A stretch of 64,000 nucleotides of DNA from Deltaproteobacteria bacterium (GCA_024280455.1 JAJRQC010000069.1:21356-85355), one strand, 5' to 3'. Positions 8,723 through 17,413 are shown, counted from the stretch's first letter. Notes: generated by a model not told the origin, from the sequence alone. A program made the numbers and translations.

Positions 8723-9153
8723 GGAGTGTCACCGTTATCCTGATTACTGTTTGGGTTCGGCCCGAGTTCCAGGACTCTTTTGTGCATGGTGCCGACGGTG
8801 CGGGCAAACTGTTCCGATTCACTCGACGAGAGCCGGGTAATGAGAAACCGGTCATTCTCAAAGCCAAAATCTTCAAGCAGTTCGTCGATGAGTTCCGCCC
8901 GGGCCATGGCCTTTTCATTGCCGTCGATATAATGGCATTCGCCGAGCTGGCAGCCGATAATCATCACCCCGTCCGCTCCTTTGTTCAAGGCATGGAGAAC
9001 CATTTCCGGATGAACCATGCCCGAACACATGACCCGGATGATCCGCAGGCTGTCCGGATACTGGATACGCTGGATACCGGCAAGATCCGCTGCCGCATAA
9101 CCACACCAGTTACAGCAGAAGGCGATTATTTTTGGTTTATGTTCAGGTCGCAT
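8719..9153 (-). CDS. mvhD: MvhD-type [2Fe-2S] linker subunit
   Basis: A 144-residue protein of the MvhD/FlpD family that carries electrons between MvhG and HdrA. Conserved cysteines are in FCCNWCGYAAADLAG, VMCSGMVHP and GCQLGECHYIDGN. In some methanogens one of these residues is selenocysteine; here all are encoded as Cys. The gene starts 12 bp after the hdrA stop and overlaps mvhG by 4 bp. Its presence between hdrA and mvhG is the hallmark of the Mvh-Hdr electron-bifurcating complex. Confidence 0.95.
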   Translation of the reverse strand: MRPEHKPKIIAFCCNWCGYAAADLAGIQRIQYPDSLRIIRVMCSGMVHPEMVLHALNKGADGVMIIGCQLGECHYIDGNEKAMARAELIDELLEDFGFENDRFLITRLSSSESEQFARTVGTMHKRVLELGPNPNSNQDNGDTP

Positions 9154-9165
9154 GAGCTTTGTTTT

Positions 9166-12100
9166 CTAATTAAGGGCTGCCTCGATTTTGGCTGTCAGCT
9201 GTTCGTAGGTGAAATCGACTACGTTTATGGCCCGTTTGGGACAGGTTCCCTGGCAGATACCGCAGCCTGTACAGCGCATGGTGTCCACGGCGACAAGCTT
9301 ATGCTGCTCCCCGTCGGCGTCAATCGTTTCAAGAGGTGTGATGGCCTGGTACGGACAGACATCGATACACAGGGCGCAGCCGTCACAGTGTTTGTCGTCG
9401 ACCACGGCCTTGACCGCATCAAGGCAGATCTCCTTTTGCGAGAGCAGGGTAGCGGCCCGGGCGGAGGCGGCCAGGGCCTGCGAGATCGATTCTTCTATGG
9501 GCTTTGGTGCATGGGCGAGTCCGGCAACAAACAGACCGTCGGTGGGCAGGTCGACCGGCCGTAGTTTTGGGTGCGCTTCCTGAAAAAAACCATCCTCGTC
9601 AATGTTGACCCTAAAGAGTGAAGCCAGCCTGCCGGCATCTGGGTTAGGCAGGATGCCCGAGGCCAGAATGATCATGTCGGCCATGATGTGCAGAGGCCTG
9701 TGCAGGATATGATCCCAGACCTCCACCGTGATCTGCTCGTCATGGGACTTGACTTTGGGCTTGCCGAACTGTTCATAGTTAATAAAAATCACTCCGAGCT
9801 CAAGAGCTCTGTTGTACAGGCTCTCGCGCAGGCCATAGGTCCGCATTTCGCGGAAAAGGATATACACCTGTCGGTTTGGATCCTCTTTTTTAAGTTCAAT
9901 GGCGCTCTGTACGGAATGGGTGCAGCAGACCCGGGAGCAGTAGTTATGTGTTTCATCCCGTGAACCGACACACTGGATAAAGACAAAGGACGATCCCCGG
10001 CTGACCCGGATATCATTATAAATATGGAGGGCATCGAATTCCACCGCCGCCACCACGCCGGGAATCTTTCCGTACCCGTATTCGTCCGGCAGTGAACGCT
10101 TGCCGCCCACGGCTATGATTCCTGCTCCATGAGTGATAATCCGCCGGTGTTCTTTGTGGTCACGGATGGTTGTATGGAAGTTGCCCGCATGACCTCCGGC
10201 ATCAAGAACGGTCGCGCAAAAGTGCACCGTGATCCCGGGATGGTCAAGTACCTGTGCCTGTAACTTTTTAATATAGGGCGGTACATGCTCACCATTCCAG
10301 GTCCGGTGGAGGTTGAGGCCGTTGCCGCCCAGGCGGTCGGTTTTTTCAACCAGATCGACGGGGAATCCCTGGTCGGCAAGATTGATGGCGGCCGTCATCC
10401 CCGTGACGCCGCCGCCTACCACAAGGGCTGTCTGTTTGACCGCAGCAGTGTTTGCCGTCACCGGTCGCTTAAGCATAACGGCGGCCACAGCCATTTTGAT
10501 AAGATCCACGGCCTTGTCCGTTGCCGCGTCGGGGTCAAGGGCATGGACCCAGGAATCATGGTTTCTGATGTTTGCCATTTCCAGCAGATATTCGTTCAGT
10601 CCGGCTTCACGGATGGTTCGTCGAAACAGCGCTTCATGTGTTTTTGGTGAACAGGCGGCAATAACGATTCGATTCAGGCCCAGTGAACGGACAAGATCAA
10701 TGATCAGCTCTCTGGTATCCTGAGAGCAACCGAAGAGAACCTCTTCCACGTGGCTGACCGATTTCAGGACGCTGATTTGTTTACGAACGGTTTCAAGGTT
10801 TATGGTTTCGCTGATATTGTTGCCGCAGTGGCAGAGGAAAACGCCTGTTTTTACGGCGGCGGCCGGGGGCTGTGCCGGGGGGAGACGGAGTTTCCTGGTC
10901 TTTGTATCTCGCCTGGACATGAGCAGGCTTGCAGCCGCAGCTGCGGCTGCCGACCCCTGCTCTATGGATAGAGAGATATTTTTTGGTCCGGAAAAGGCTC
11001 CGCAGATATAGATGCCTTTTTTCGAGGAGAGCACGGGCTGGAACGAGGAGGTGGAGGCAAAATGCTCGGGTCCGAGGTGGATGCCGGCAAGGCTGGCAAG
11101 TTGTATTGTCGGTTCCTGGATTTCAAGACCAACGGAAAGCACGATAAGGTCAAAGGTCTCCTCAAGCTGCCTGCCCTGTTCATTGATGGTTCGTACTCTG
11201 AGGGCACCGTCCTTGCCTGCCGGTTCAATGCCGTGGGGCCGACAGCGGGTGAAGCGTATTTGTTTATCAGAGGCCCGTTGAAAATAACGGTCAAAGCCCT
11301 TGCCGTGGGTTCTCATGTCCGAATAAAAAACAGTGACCTCCAGTTCACAGTCGTTGTCCCTGGCAATCATAGCCTCCTTGATGGCTGTCATGCAGCAGAC
11401 CGAGGAGCAGTACCCGTGTCCACAGGGATGTGGATCCCGGCTGCCGATGCACTGGATGAAAGCCAGCTGTTTTACCGGCCGGTTATCGGATGGCCTCAGC
11501 AGCCTGCCACTGGTCGGGCCGCAGGAGGAGAGCAACCGTTCCATCTCGGGGGAGGTTATCACGTTATCCAGAACCCCGTACCCCCAGCTCCCTTTCCCCT
11601 GCGGGTTGTAGGGAGAAAAGCCGGGTGCCATGATAATGGCGCCGACCCGAATTGTATTCTCTTGCGCCGACATCAAGAAGTCGACCGCGTCTGCCGGGCA
11701 GGCATCACTGCACCTGCTGCAGTGGCCGGTCCCATTGAGGTGGAGGCAGAGGTCGGAGTCGATGCAATAGGTGAGCGGCACAGCCTGGGCATAGGCAATA
11801 TGAATGGCCCTGCGGTCGGACAGCCGTCTGTTATGTTCATCAGGCGTTGCCACCGGGCAGGCACTGGAACATTTACCGCAGGCAATGCAGCGGTCATCGT
11901 GGACATACCTGGGCAATCGGTTGATCCGAACCGTGAAGTTTCCCTCGGAGCCTGAAATGTCAGTGACTTCGGAAAGCGTCAGGAGGTTGATGTTTAAGTG
12001 CCGACCGCACTCGACCAGTTTGGGTGCAACCGTTCACATCGAGCAGTCATTGGCAGGATAGGTCCGGGCCAGCCAGGCCATGGAGCCGCCGATAGCACTG

Positions 12101-12222
12101 TTTTTTTCCAGCAGATGAACAAAAAAGCCGGACTCGGCCAGGTCAAGGGCCGCTTGAATTCCGGCAATACCTCCACCGATAACCAGCACGGAGCCTGTTT
12201 TTTTTCTTTTGCCTGTGGTCAT
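9166..12222 (-). CDS. hdrA: Heterodisulfide reductase subunit A-like flavoprotein with predicted selenocysteine at residue 63
   Basis: Reconstructed as a 1018-residue protein. It opens with the FAD-binding GGGIAGIQAALDLAESG and reaches NDCSM followed by TGA (12034-12036). The frame continues without a break as TVAPKLVECGRH, exactly the HdrA motif N-D-C-S-x-C/U-x-L-A-P-K, where Sec occurs in several methanogens. Then come ferredoxin motifs (CIACGKCSSACP, CSRCSDACP), a QGSR-like YCSSVCC block, a CHCGNNI/ACSPKTHE module, a second FAD site near residue 600 (VVGGGVTGMTAAINLA), YCSRVCC, and a C-terminal 2[4Fe-4S] domain (CDGCALCIDVCP, CTGCGICQGTCP). It looks like two HdrA/QmoA-like units fused. HdrA carries the bifurcating flavin. 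The start at 12222 has an AAAGGG site. The downstream frame alone would start at TTG 11916 and lack the first FAD site. Confidence 0.92.
12003..12031 (-). promoter_or_regulatory. SECIS-like stem-loop after the hdrA TGA
   Basis: Two nt after the TGA, GGTTGCAC can pair with GTGCGGTC (8 bp including three G-U wobbles) around a 13-nt loop that contains CTGGTC. Placement just downstream of the UGA and a G/U-rich loop fit a bacterial SECIS. The wobbles make this weaker than the mvhA case. Confidence 0.4.
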
Positions 12223-12247
12223 CGTTTCCCTTTTATTTTTCTTTTAT

Positions 12248-12380
12248 GATGAGATCGTAAAAAGTCGGAATGAGCATTTTTCCGTCATCCCAGCGCAGGC
12301 TGGGATCCAGTAATTCCGATACGTTACACTTGTTTTCCTTTGCCGAGGTGATGACTACGACGACTTTTTACGAGTTCATC
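12248..12380. repeat. MITE-like element between hdrA and the HdrCB-like gene
   Basis: A 133-bp unit with terminal inverted repeats of 20 bp (12248-12267 and 12361-12380, two mismatches; the inner 13 bp TCGTAAAAAGTCG is perfect). Its middle carries GTCATCCCAGCGCAGGCTGGGATCCAG, itself a small CCCAGC/GCTGGG palindrome of a type seen in dispersed proteobacterial repeats. It fills most of the 178-bp gap inside the operon, so it is transcribed with it. It has no coding capacity. Confidence 0.7.
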
Positions 12381-12400
12381 TTTTATGAGCAGTCTTCTGT

Positions 12401-13639
12401 TCAGGGCTGCTTTTCTGCCGGTAGCAGTGCCTCACTGACCAGCTGCCAGGGAAATCTGACCTTGATGTCCAGCTCGAACTCACGGTTGAGGACGGCCTGC
12501 AGCTGGTCCCGGCAGGTGGGGCAGGATGTGACCACAACCCGGGCTCCGGTTTCCCGGATTTGCCGGGCCTTTATCCTGCCGTGAAAGATACGCTCTGCCT
12601 CAAAGGGCGTGGCCATCGTTCCGCCGCCGGCACCGCAGCAGTAGCTGTCCCGCCTGTTAGGCGTCATCTCGATAAAGTTGGGGCAGCAGGTTCTGGTTAT
12701 TTTTCGGGCCTGTTCAGCGGAATTCCCGGCCGGGGTTACCCAGTCGTTGCGGCTGTAATGGCAGGGGTCATGGTAGGTGGTACGTTCGTAACAGAGCCCC
12801 TTGTTTATACGGATACGTTTTGTGTCGATATATTCGGTCAACAGGTCGAGCGCGGTGTAAATGGTGTACTGTTTCAGGGCCTCGGGGAACCATCTCTGCA
12901 ATCCGGTAATGGTGGCATGGGCGGCATGACCGCATTCCGGCAGGAGCAGGGCCTGACAGCTCAAGCGCTCCAGATTGTCGACAATTCGTCCAACCATGGT
13001 TCTGGCGGCATCGTCATCGCCGGAAAAAAAACCCCAGTTGACTGCTTCCCAGTTATCAGCCGGGATGGTCCAGGATTCACCGGCGGCATAAAAAATACGC
13101 CACCACCACTGCAGATTTTCGGGCTCAACAAAAGGTATTTTTGAGTTTACCGTAATCAGGAGCCTGGATCCCCGTACATCGATTGGAACGGAAGAGTCGG
13201 GTCCGGTGCATTTCTTTGTTTCCTCCTGGAGCTCGTGCAGTACCTGCAGGAAATCATCCTTGGGAATGCCGATGTTGTTGCCCTGTTCCAGGCAGGTGGT
13301 CCCCCCAAGCTGGATTGAGCCTGGAACAAGGGCCCTCTTTCGGGTCGAGCGCAGGGTACGGATGAGCTCAACGATCTCGACTCCGACCGGGCATGCCTGC
13401 TCGCAACGGCCACACAGGGTGCACTTCCAGGGCCAGTCCAGGGAGAGGAGTTCCTTCTCCATTTTAAGGGTGGCCATGCGTATCAGTTTCCGGGGGTCCA
13501 TGGAGTCAATTCCACTGATAGGGCAGGCACCGGCACAGGAACCGCAGCCCATACAGATGTCGGCAAGGGCAGGGTTTGTATACAGGGGGTGACTTGAGGT
13601 CTGCAGTGTGAAGGCGGGGGGAGAGGATCCGGCGGTCAT
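12401..13639 (-). CDS. HdrC-HdrB fusion-like Fe-S oxidoreductase
   Basis: A 412-residue protein. The N-terminal HdrC-like ferredoxin part has CMGCGSCAGACPISG and CTLCGRCEQACPVGV (residues about 30-95). The C-terminal HdrB-like part has one clear CCG domain: DPCHYSRND, then TCCPNF, SYCCGAGGG and SCPTCRDQL. An earlier LPECGHAAH may be a degenerate first CCG unit. In HdrB the CCG cysteines hold the noncubane clusters that reduce a disulfide. The gene begins at ATG 13639, overlapping the HTH gene by 4 bp, and lies just upstream of hdrA. It probably supplies the low-to-high potential arm of the HdrA-Mvh complex; its acceptor (a disulfide such as DsrC trisulfide, or another) is unknown. Confidence 0.88.
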   Translation of the reverse strand: MTAGSSPPAFTLQTSSHPLYTNPALADICMGCGSCAGACPISGIDSMDPRKLIRMATLKMEKELLSLDWPWKCTLCGRCEQACPVGVEIVELIRTLRSTRKRALVPGSIQLGGTTCLEQGNNIGIPKDDFLQVLHELQEETKKCTGPDSSVPIDVRGSRLLITVNSKIPFVEPENLQWWWRIFYAAGESWTIPADNWEAVNWGFFSGDDDAARTMVGRIVDNLERLSCQALLLPECGHAAHATITGLQRWFPEALKQYTIYTALDLLTEYIDTKRIRINKGLCYERTTYHDPCHYSRNDWVTPAGNSAEQARKITRTCCPNFIEMTPNRRDSYCCGAGGGTMATPFEAERIFHGRIKARQIRETGARVVVTSCPTCRDQLQAVLNREFELDIKVRFPWQLVSEALLPAEKQP

Positions 13640-13857
13640 GGCCCGGAGTGCCTCCAGGTCCGGCTCAGGGGACGTGTGTTCAAGTGGCTTGCGGCCAAAT
13701 TTTTCGCATAGCCTGGTATAGTCGGCCTTTTTACCCGGTAGCGGCGGCCGGCGGTCTTTTGGGCCGGCAGGATACCGGAGTTTATCCAGTTGCGGATCGT
13801 ATTCCTGTGCACGTTGAACTCGCCGGCAAGTTCGGTGACCCGGAACTCGTAACTCAT
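13636..13857 (-). CDS. Small HTH (MerR/excisionase-like) DNA-binding protein
   Basis: A 73-residue protein beginning MSYEFRVTELAGEFNVHRNT with a predicted helix-turn-helix (TELAGEFNVHRNTIRNWINSG) and a wing (ILPAQKTAGRRYRVKR). This is the MerR/Xis-type fold without an effector domain. The ATG at 13857 is chosen because GAGGTGG lies just upstream and the longer frame overlaps a different-frame hydrogenase protease remnant. It overlaps the HdrCB-like gene by 4 bp, so it is the first gene of the operon and could be its regulator. Related small HTH proteins occur at the head of metabolic operons in this group. Confidence 0.78.
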   Translation of the reverse strand: MSYEFRVTELAGEFNVHRNTIRNWINSGILPAQKTAGRRYRVKRPTIPGYAKNLAASHLNTRPLSRTWRHSGP

Positions 13858-13864
13858 GACCACC

Positions 13865-14026
13865 TCATGTTTTTTTTCTGCAGGGCAGGGACCATGCGGC
13901 AAATGGAACGGCATGCCGGTGGAATTGCTGCTGCAACAGGAGCGGAGAGGCCGGGCCGAACCCGTCGTCACCCAGTAGTATGTTGCCGCAACCAAAAATG
14001 ACGGTATAGGTGTCTCTACAGTTCAT
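13865..14026 (-). pseudogene. Truncated hydrogenase maturation protease (HycI/FrhD type)
   Basis: The frame starting at ATG 14026 encodes MNCRDTYTVIFGCGNILLGD followed by DGFGPA, which is the N-terminal signature of the [NiFe] hydrogenase maturation endopeptidases (G-x-G-N-x-L-x-x-D-D-G-x-G). After about 30 residues the similarity ends in an unrelated Leu/Gln/Pro-rich stretch and a TGA at 13865. Family members are about 150-170 residues, so at 53 residues it lacks the second metal-ligand Asp/His region. The HTH gene begins 7 bp later. This looks like the remnant of the protease that once trimmed the MvhA tail. It is too short for automatic ORF calling. Confidence 0.7.
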
Positions 14027-14286
14027 GATTTGTCTGGAGCAGCTCCCGAGTGCTGTGCCTGCTGTGCAAGATCAGCCGGCCTCGGTGAATAAGGCGGCTG
14101 TAGAAAGAGCACATGTCTTGCAGGGTAAGGTGGCCCAGGTGGGCTGGAACGAACCTTTACTGTCTATTGAAGCGGTCTGCGGTTTTTTTGCAAGGGAAAA
14201 GTAGTTGCGCAAAGGGGAAAGATTGACTTTTTGTGCCATGCTGCACAGTACGCACAGCTGTAAAAGCGGGTGCAGTGAGGGAGCGT

Positions 14287-14445
14287 TTAGTCGTCCTGCT
14301 CTCGAATTTTGGAGCAGAAGTCTGAAAAAAGTTTGGCTGTTTCAACCGGGTCTTTTGCCTTGTACAGCATCAGGGTCCGTAGAAGTTCATAAATGGCCTG
14401 TTGTCGCGCCGCCGGTCGAAAGTTGTCCTGCCCGCTTACTGTCAA
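14287..14445 (-). CDS. Small conserved-looking protein coupled to the MoaD-like gene
   Basis: A 52-residue ORF starting at TTG 14445, whose TTGA overlaps the stop of the MoaD-like gene, and ending at TAA 14287. The sequence is mostly helical and charged (ARQQAIYELLRTLMLYKAKD, KLFSDFCSKIREQDD). I do not recognise it. The coupling, the codon pattern and the absence of any other gene to 14027 favour a real gene, but the TTG start has a G-rich site at unusually short spacing and an ATG 25 codons in could be used instead. Remaining bases 14027-14286 hold nothing I can support. Confidence 0.4.
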   Translation of the reverse strand: MTVSGQDNFRPAARQQAIYELLRTLMLYKAKDPVETAKLFSDFCSKIREQDD

Positions 14446-14684
14446 CCGCCTCCGATGATGGGGAAGATGGCCAGCTGGTCACCCTGGACCGGTATCTGGT
14501 CCAGGGTGCATTGGCGGGAGTTGATCATGGTTACGCCGACCTCTTCCGGGTTAATGCCCTGGAAAAGAATAATGTCGCGCACCGTAGTGTTGGCGGGGAA
14601 CTGTTGTTCCTGCTTTTTGAAACGGTTGTCCCGGAAAAAGGCAAACAGCTTGACCGTAATCGATATCCGGTCTTCAGCAGCCAT
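14442..14684 (-). CDS. MoaD/ThiS-family sulfur-carrier protein
   Basis: An 80-residue ubiquitin-like protein (ISITVKLFAFFRDNRFKK ... VRDIILFQGINPEEVGVTMI ... PVQGDQLAIFPIIGGG). The C-terminal Gly-Gly tail is the residue that is adenylated and thiocarboxylated. MoaD donates sulfur for the dithiolene of molybdopterin/tungstopterin. The start overlaps the AOR stop by 1 bp (TAATG), so it is probably the dedicated sulfur carrier for the AOR cofactor. ThiS is the alternative, but the context favours cofactor synthesis. Confidence 0.88.
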   Translation of the reverse strand: MAAEDRISITVKLFAFFRDNRFKKQEQQFPANTTVRDIILFQGINPEEVGVTMINSRQCTLDQIPVQGDQLAIFPIIGGG

Positions 14685-16411
14685 TAAAAATTCCAGAAAG
14701 TATCGATTTCTTCATCTGAAATATCCCAGACTACGTTATGCGGGGCAATGGGTTCTTCGCTGAAGAACTCCGGCAGGCGGTCATCCTTGTTGGTGAACCC
14801 GGCGGCTTCATTAAATGCGCGCTCGGTTTTAAGAATACTGATCCCCAGATTGGTGACATCCTCGGCAACCAGATTGATGCCGAAGCGGGCATTGATCATG
14901 TCGACCAGTGCCGGCAGGCAGGTTTCATCATCAAGGGCGGCAAAGGCAATGAACAGACACATACCGGTGGAGTCAATGGCAGCGGTGGCGATCTGCAGGT
15001 TACGTGACAATTCGACCTGTCCTTCGTGACTCAAAGGGTCAACCGAGCCGCCCACGCCCAGGATATTGGTGGCGATGGTATAGCCCATGGTATGATCCGC
15101 CCCCTGGGTGGAGGTGGCATAGGTGATGCCGATCCCCTTGATCGCCCGGGGGTCATAGGCCGGTATGGCCTGGTTTTTAACCACTGGAACCCGGGTCACC
15201 CCGTAGGCGCGACCAACCGACCCGGCGCCGCAGCCGATGATACGGCCAAGGGCTGTTCCTTTGGCAATATCTTCACGCAGAATTCTGCAGATGCCCTCGC
15301 CATCACCGAATTCGAGGACTCCGCCTTCCATGGCTACACCCATGGCCACCGAGGTCTCAATGGTGTCGATGCCGATATCATCCATCAGATGATCGGCCTC
15401 GGCAATCTGATCCAGGTTGTCCACGCAGCAGTCCGCCCCCATGGCCCAGATGGATTCATACTCAAAACCCGAGGTTTTGTACTTTTTATCGCTATCATTG
15501 TAGATCTGCGAACATTGAATAACACAGCCGGTGTGGCAGTTATGTTTAGGCTTGCCTTCCCGTTCGACAATGGTGTCATGCATGGTCTCACCGGAGATTT
15601 CTTCGTGGCCGTCAAACTGACCGGAGGTGAAGTTTCGGGTCGGCAGGGCTCCGGCCTCGTTGATGATATTAACCAGGACGTTGGTGCCGTAGGTGCCGAG
15701 GGCCTGGCTGATTGGATTGTCGACCAGGGCTTTGGTGAAGGTACGATTGGCCTCTTTGAATTTATCGGGATCAGCTATCTCGACCTTGGCCTCGGTGGGC
15801 TCAATGGCAATGTATTTAATCTGTTTGGAGCCCATGACCGCACCCAGGCCGCCGCGGCCACAGGAACGGAGGCGGGAATCGGGATCTTTAATCGAAATGT
15901 TGGCGGAGTGCATCTTCATCTCTCCGGCAGGGCCGATGGTCATGATCCCGTGTTTTTCACTGGTTCTGCCCTGGACTGCTGTTACTACATCAAAGTTTCC
16001 CTTTCCCACCAGTTCGGTTTCTTCGCTGAGGGTGATGGTGTCGGCGGAAATAAGAATGTTATACCAGGTGTCGCCCTGGGGCAGTCCTTCAATAATCAGG
16101 GCCTTGCAGCCGATCCTGGCCAGCATCTGAGCAGCTGTGCCGCCGGCGTTGGCCTCTTTAATGGTCCCGGTCAGCGGGCTTTTTGCACCGACGGAGAGTC
16201 GACCCGAGTTGGCGGCCACGGTGCCGGAGAGCATGCCCGGGGCAAAGATGAGTTTGTTTTTGCCGCCCAGTGGGTGACAGGTGGGCTCAACTTCAGCTGC
16301 AACAATGGTCGAGGTCAGGCCGCGCCCGCCAAGACCGTTCCAGTTGGCTGGAACATCCTCAATAGCTGTACTCAATGTTGACATGTTGACGCGAAAAATT
16401 TTATCTGCCAT
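14684..16411 (-). CDS. aor: Tungsten-containing aldehyde:ferredoxin oxidoreductase
   Basis: A 575-residue enzyme of the AOR family, oxidising aldehydes to acids with ferredoxin as acceptor, or running in reverse. Recognisable parts are the N-terminal pterin-binding region (GLGGRGLTSTI, RLSVGAKSPLTGTIKEANAG), the GRGGLGAVMGSK loop, the cluster-ligand run NCHTGCVIQC with a fourth Cys in STGMCLF, and the EYESIWAMGADC motif near the active site. The start at 16411 (MADKIFRVNM) has AGGAG upstream; a 39-residue longer frame lacks homology. It is followed by moaD and lies near a 2[4Fe-4S] ferredoxin gene read the other way, its likely redox partner. Confidence 0.95.
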   Translation of the reverse strand: MADKIFRVNMSTLSTAIEDVPANWNGLGGRGLTSTIVAAEVEPTCHPLGGKNKLIFAPGMLSGTVAANSGRLSVGAKSPLTGTIKEANAGGTAAQMLARIGCKALIIEGLPQGDTWYNILISADTITLSEETELVGKGNFDVVTAVQGRTSEKHGIMTIGPAGEMKMHSANISIKDPDSRLRSCGRGGLGAVMGSKQIKYIAIEPTEAKVEIADPDKFKEANRTFTKALVDNPISQALGTYGTNVLVNIINEAGALPTRNFTSGQFDGHEEISGETMHDTIVEREGKPKHNCHTGCVIQCSQIYNDSDKKYKTSGFEYESIWAMGADCCVDNLDQIAEADHLMDDIGIDTIETSVAMGVAMEGGVLEFGDGEGICRILREDIAKGTALGRIIGCGAGSVGRAYGVTRVPVVKNQAIPAYDPRAIKGIGITYATSTQGADHTMGYTIATNILGVGGSVDPLSHEGQVELSRNLQIATAAIDSTGMCLFIAFAALDDETCLPALVDMINARFGINLVAEDVTNLGISILKTERAFNEAAGFTNKDDRLPEFFSEEPIAPHNVVWDISDEEIDTFWNF

Positions 16412-16648
16412 TGCCTGTCTCCTCTGATTTTTTGTTGGAAAATCTCGTCGAAGCTTCATGCTTCCGGGTTGATTTTCACTAACGAAACCTGTTGCTGTTT
16501 TTTGGTGGGGCGATGCCCACCAATCCAAAGCATGCTAAACTTCGTAGATTTCGAATGCCTGACGAACAAAATAAGGCCGAAGTATGAGGTCGCGACAAAA
16601 TGGAAATGCACCCCTGTGGGCCTGCCTTGGCCTGATTTCGATATTTCT

Positions 16649-17002
16649 TCAGTGAGCTGGTTGCTGCTCCTGAGTTCCTAACACTTTGGCTTCTATTTTT
16701 TGTTTGGTCTGTTCATCGGGTTCCGGTTTTTTCCAGCGGATAAACTGCTCCGTGACCCGCATGAAATCACCGTTATCCTCTTTGCATTGTTCACAGATGG
16801 ATTCGGCCTGGTCGCGGTACATGATAATCTTGCTGGCTGCCTCCCCATTTTTATCCACCGCCGCCATCTTTCGACAACCGCAGTCAAGACGGATAACAGC
16901 AATACCGATACCGTCGGGACTGCCTTCAAAGATGCCTTCTATCATGGCCCGTTCACCCTGTTCGACAGCTCGCTTTTTCTGTGGGATTTTTTGTGCACCC
17001 AT
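16649..17002 (-). CDS. Uncharacterised Cys-containing protein upstream of aor
   Basis: A 117-residue soluble protein with LDCGCRKMAAVD and SICEQCKED motifs that could form one metal site, followed by a charged C-terminal helix rich in Lys, Glu and Gln. I do not recognise a named family. It lies 237 bp upstream of aor on the same strand. That gap (16412-16648) contains no gene, but GACGAACAAAATAAGGCCGA there resembles the right half of the MITE at 61082-61263 and may be a decayed copy. A role linked to AOR is only inferred. Confidence 0.6.
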   Translation of the reverse strand: MGAQKIPQKKRAVEQGERAMIEGIFEGSPDGIGIAVIRLDCGCRKMAAVDKNGEAASKIIMYRDQAESICEQCKEDNGDFMRVTEQFIRWKKPEPDEQTKQKIEAKVLGTQEQQPAH

Positions 17003-17283
17003 TCAATTTCCTTTGTTGGCTGATTTGTTGTTTTGTTATTGGATATATATATACAGGTTTGTTTGTAATTGATCACGGGATATGCAAGATCGTGATTTTT
17101 CAACCTTACGCATACCATTGAAAGAAACTCCTGTGCAGTAATATTCCGTAACCCGGTTAAGGGTCAATATAATTTTTACTTTTTTAACCCGTGAGCTTAA
17201 TTTGAACAAATTGGCTGTTTTTTGTTTGTTGATCAGGAGGTTACAGAATTAAGGTCCATAACGTACCCTGAATTGTTTTTATC

Positions 17284-17357
17284 TTGACAAACCCCTGAGC
17301 TTTCGGTAGAGGGGATTCACTCTGGGTGGAAGTGCAACTCTCCACCGTTGGGTCTGA
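17284..17357 (+). promoter_or_regulatory. Structured leader before the ferredoxin gene
   Basis: In the 411-bp divergent gap 17003-17413, a TTGACA (17284-17289) is followed by two adjacent short hairpins: CCCCT/AGGGG (17292-17296 with 17310-17314) and GGTGGA/TCCACC (17325-17330 with 17341-17346). An outer TTCA/TGAA pair is possible. It ends about 55 nt before the start codon. A separate ATCACG/CGTGAT dyad lies near 17072-17098. TATCAGGAGGTT, used as the ribosome site, also occurs in near-identical form at 17229-17240. I cannot match the fold to a known riboswitch. Confidence 0.3.
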
Positions 17358-17413
17358 AAATAGTAGCAATATAATTTTTTATTTTTTTATTAATTTATCA
17401 GGAGGTTGGGGTC

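Noticed and set aside
14010..14204. 64-codon plus-strand ORF starting GTG
   Set aside because: Overlaps the antisense protease remnant and has no recognisable motif or upstream signal.
15026..16381. 451-codon plus-strand ORF opposite aor
   Set aside because: Shadow frame of a clear AOR gene; composition is Gly/Asp/Val-rich with no domain.
16412..17413. Mo/W-cofactor riboswitch upstream of aor or the ferredoxin
   Set aside because: Some hairpins exist but I could not match the conserved Moco-motif layout; kept only as an unassigned leader.
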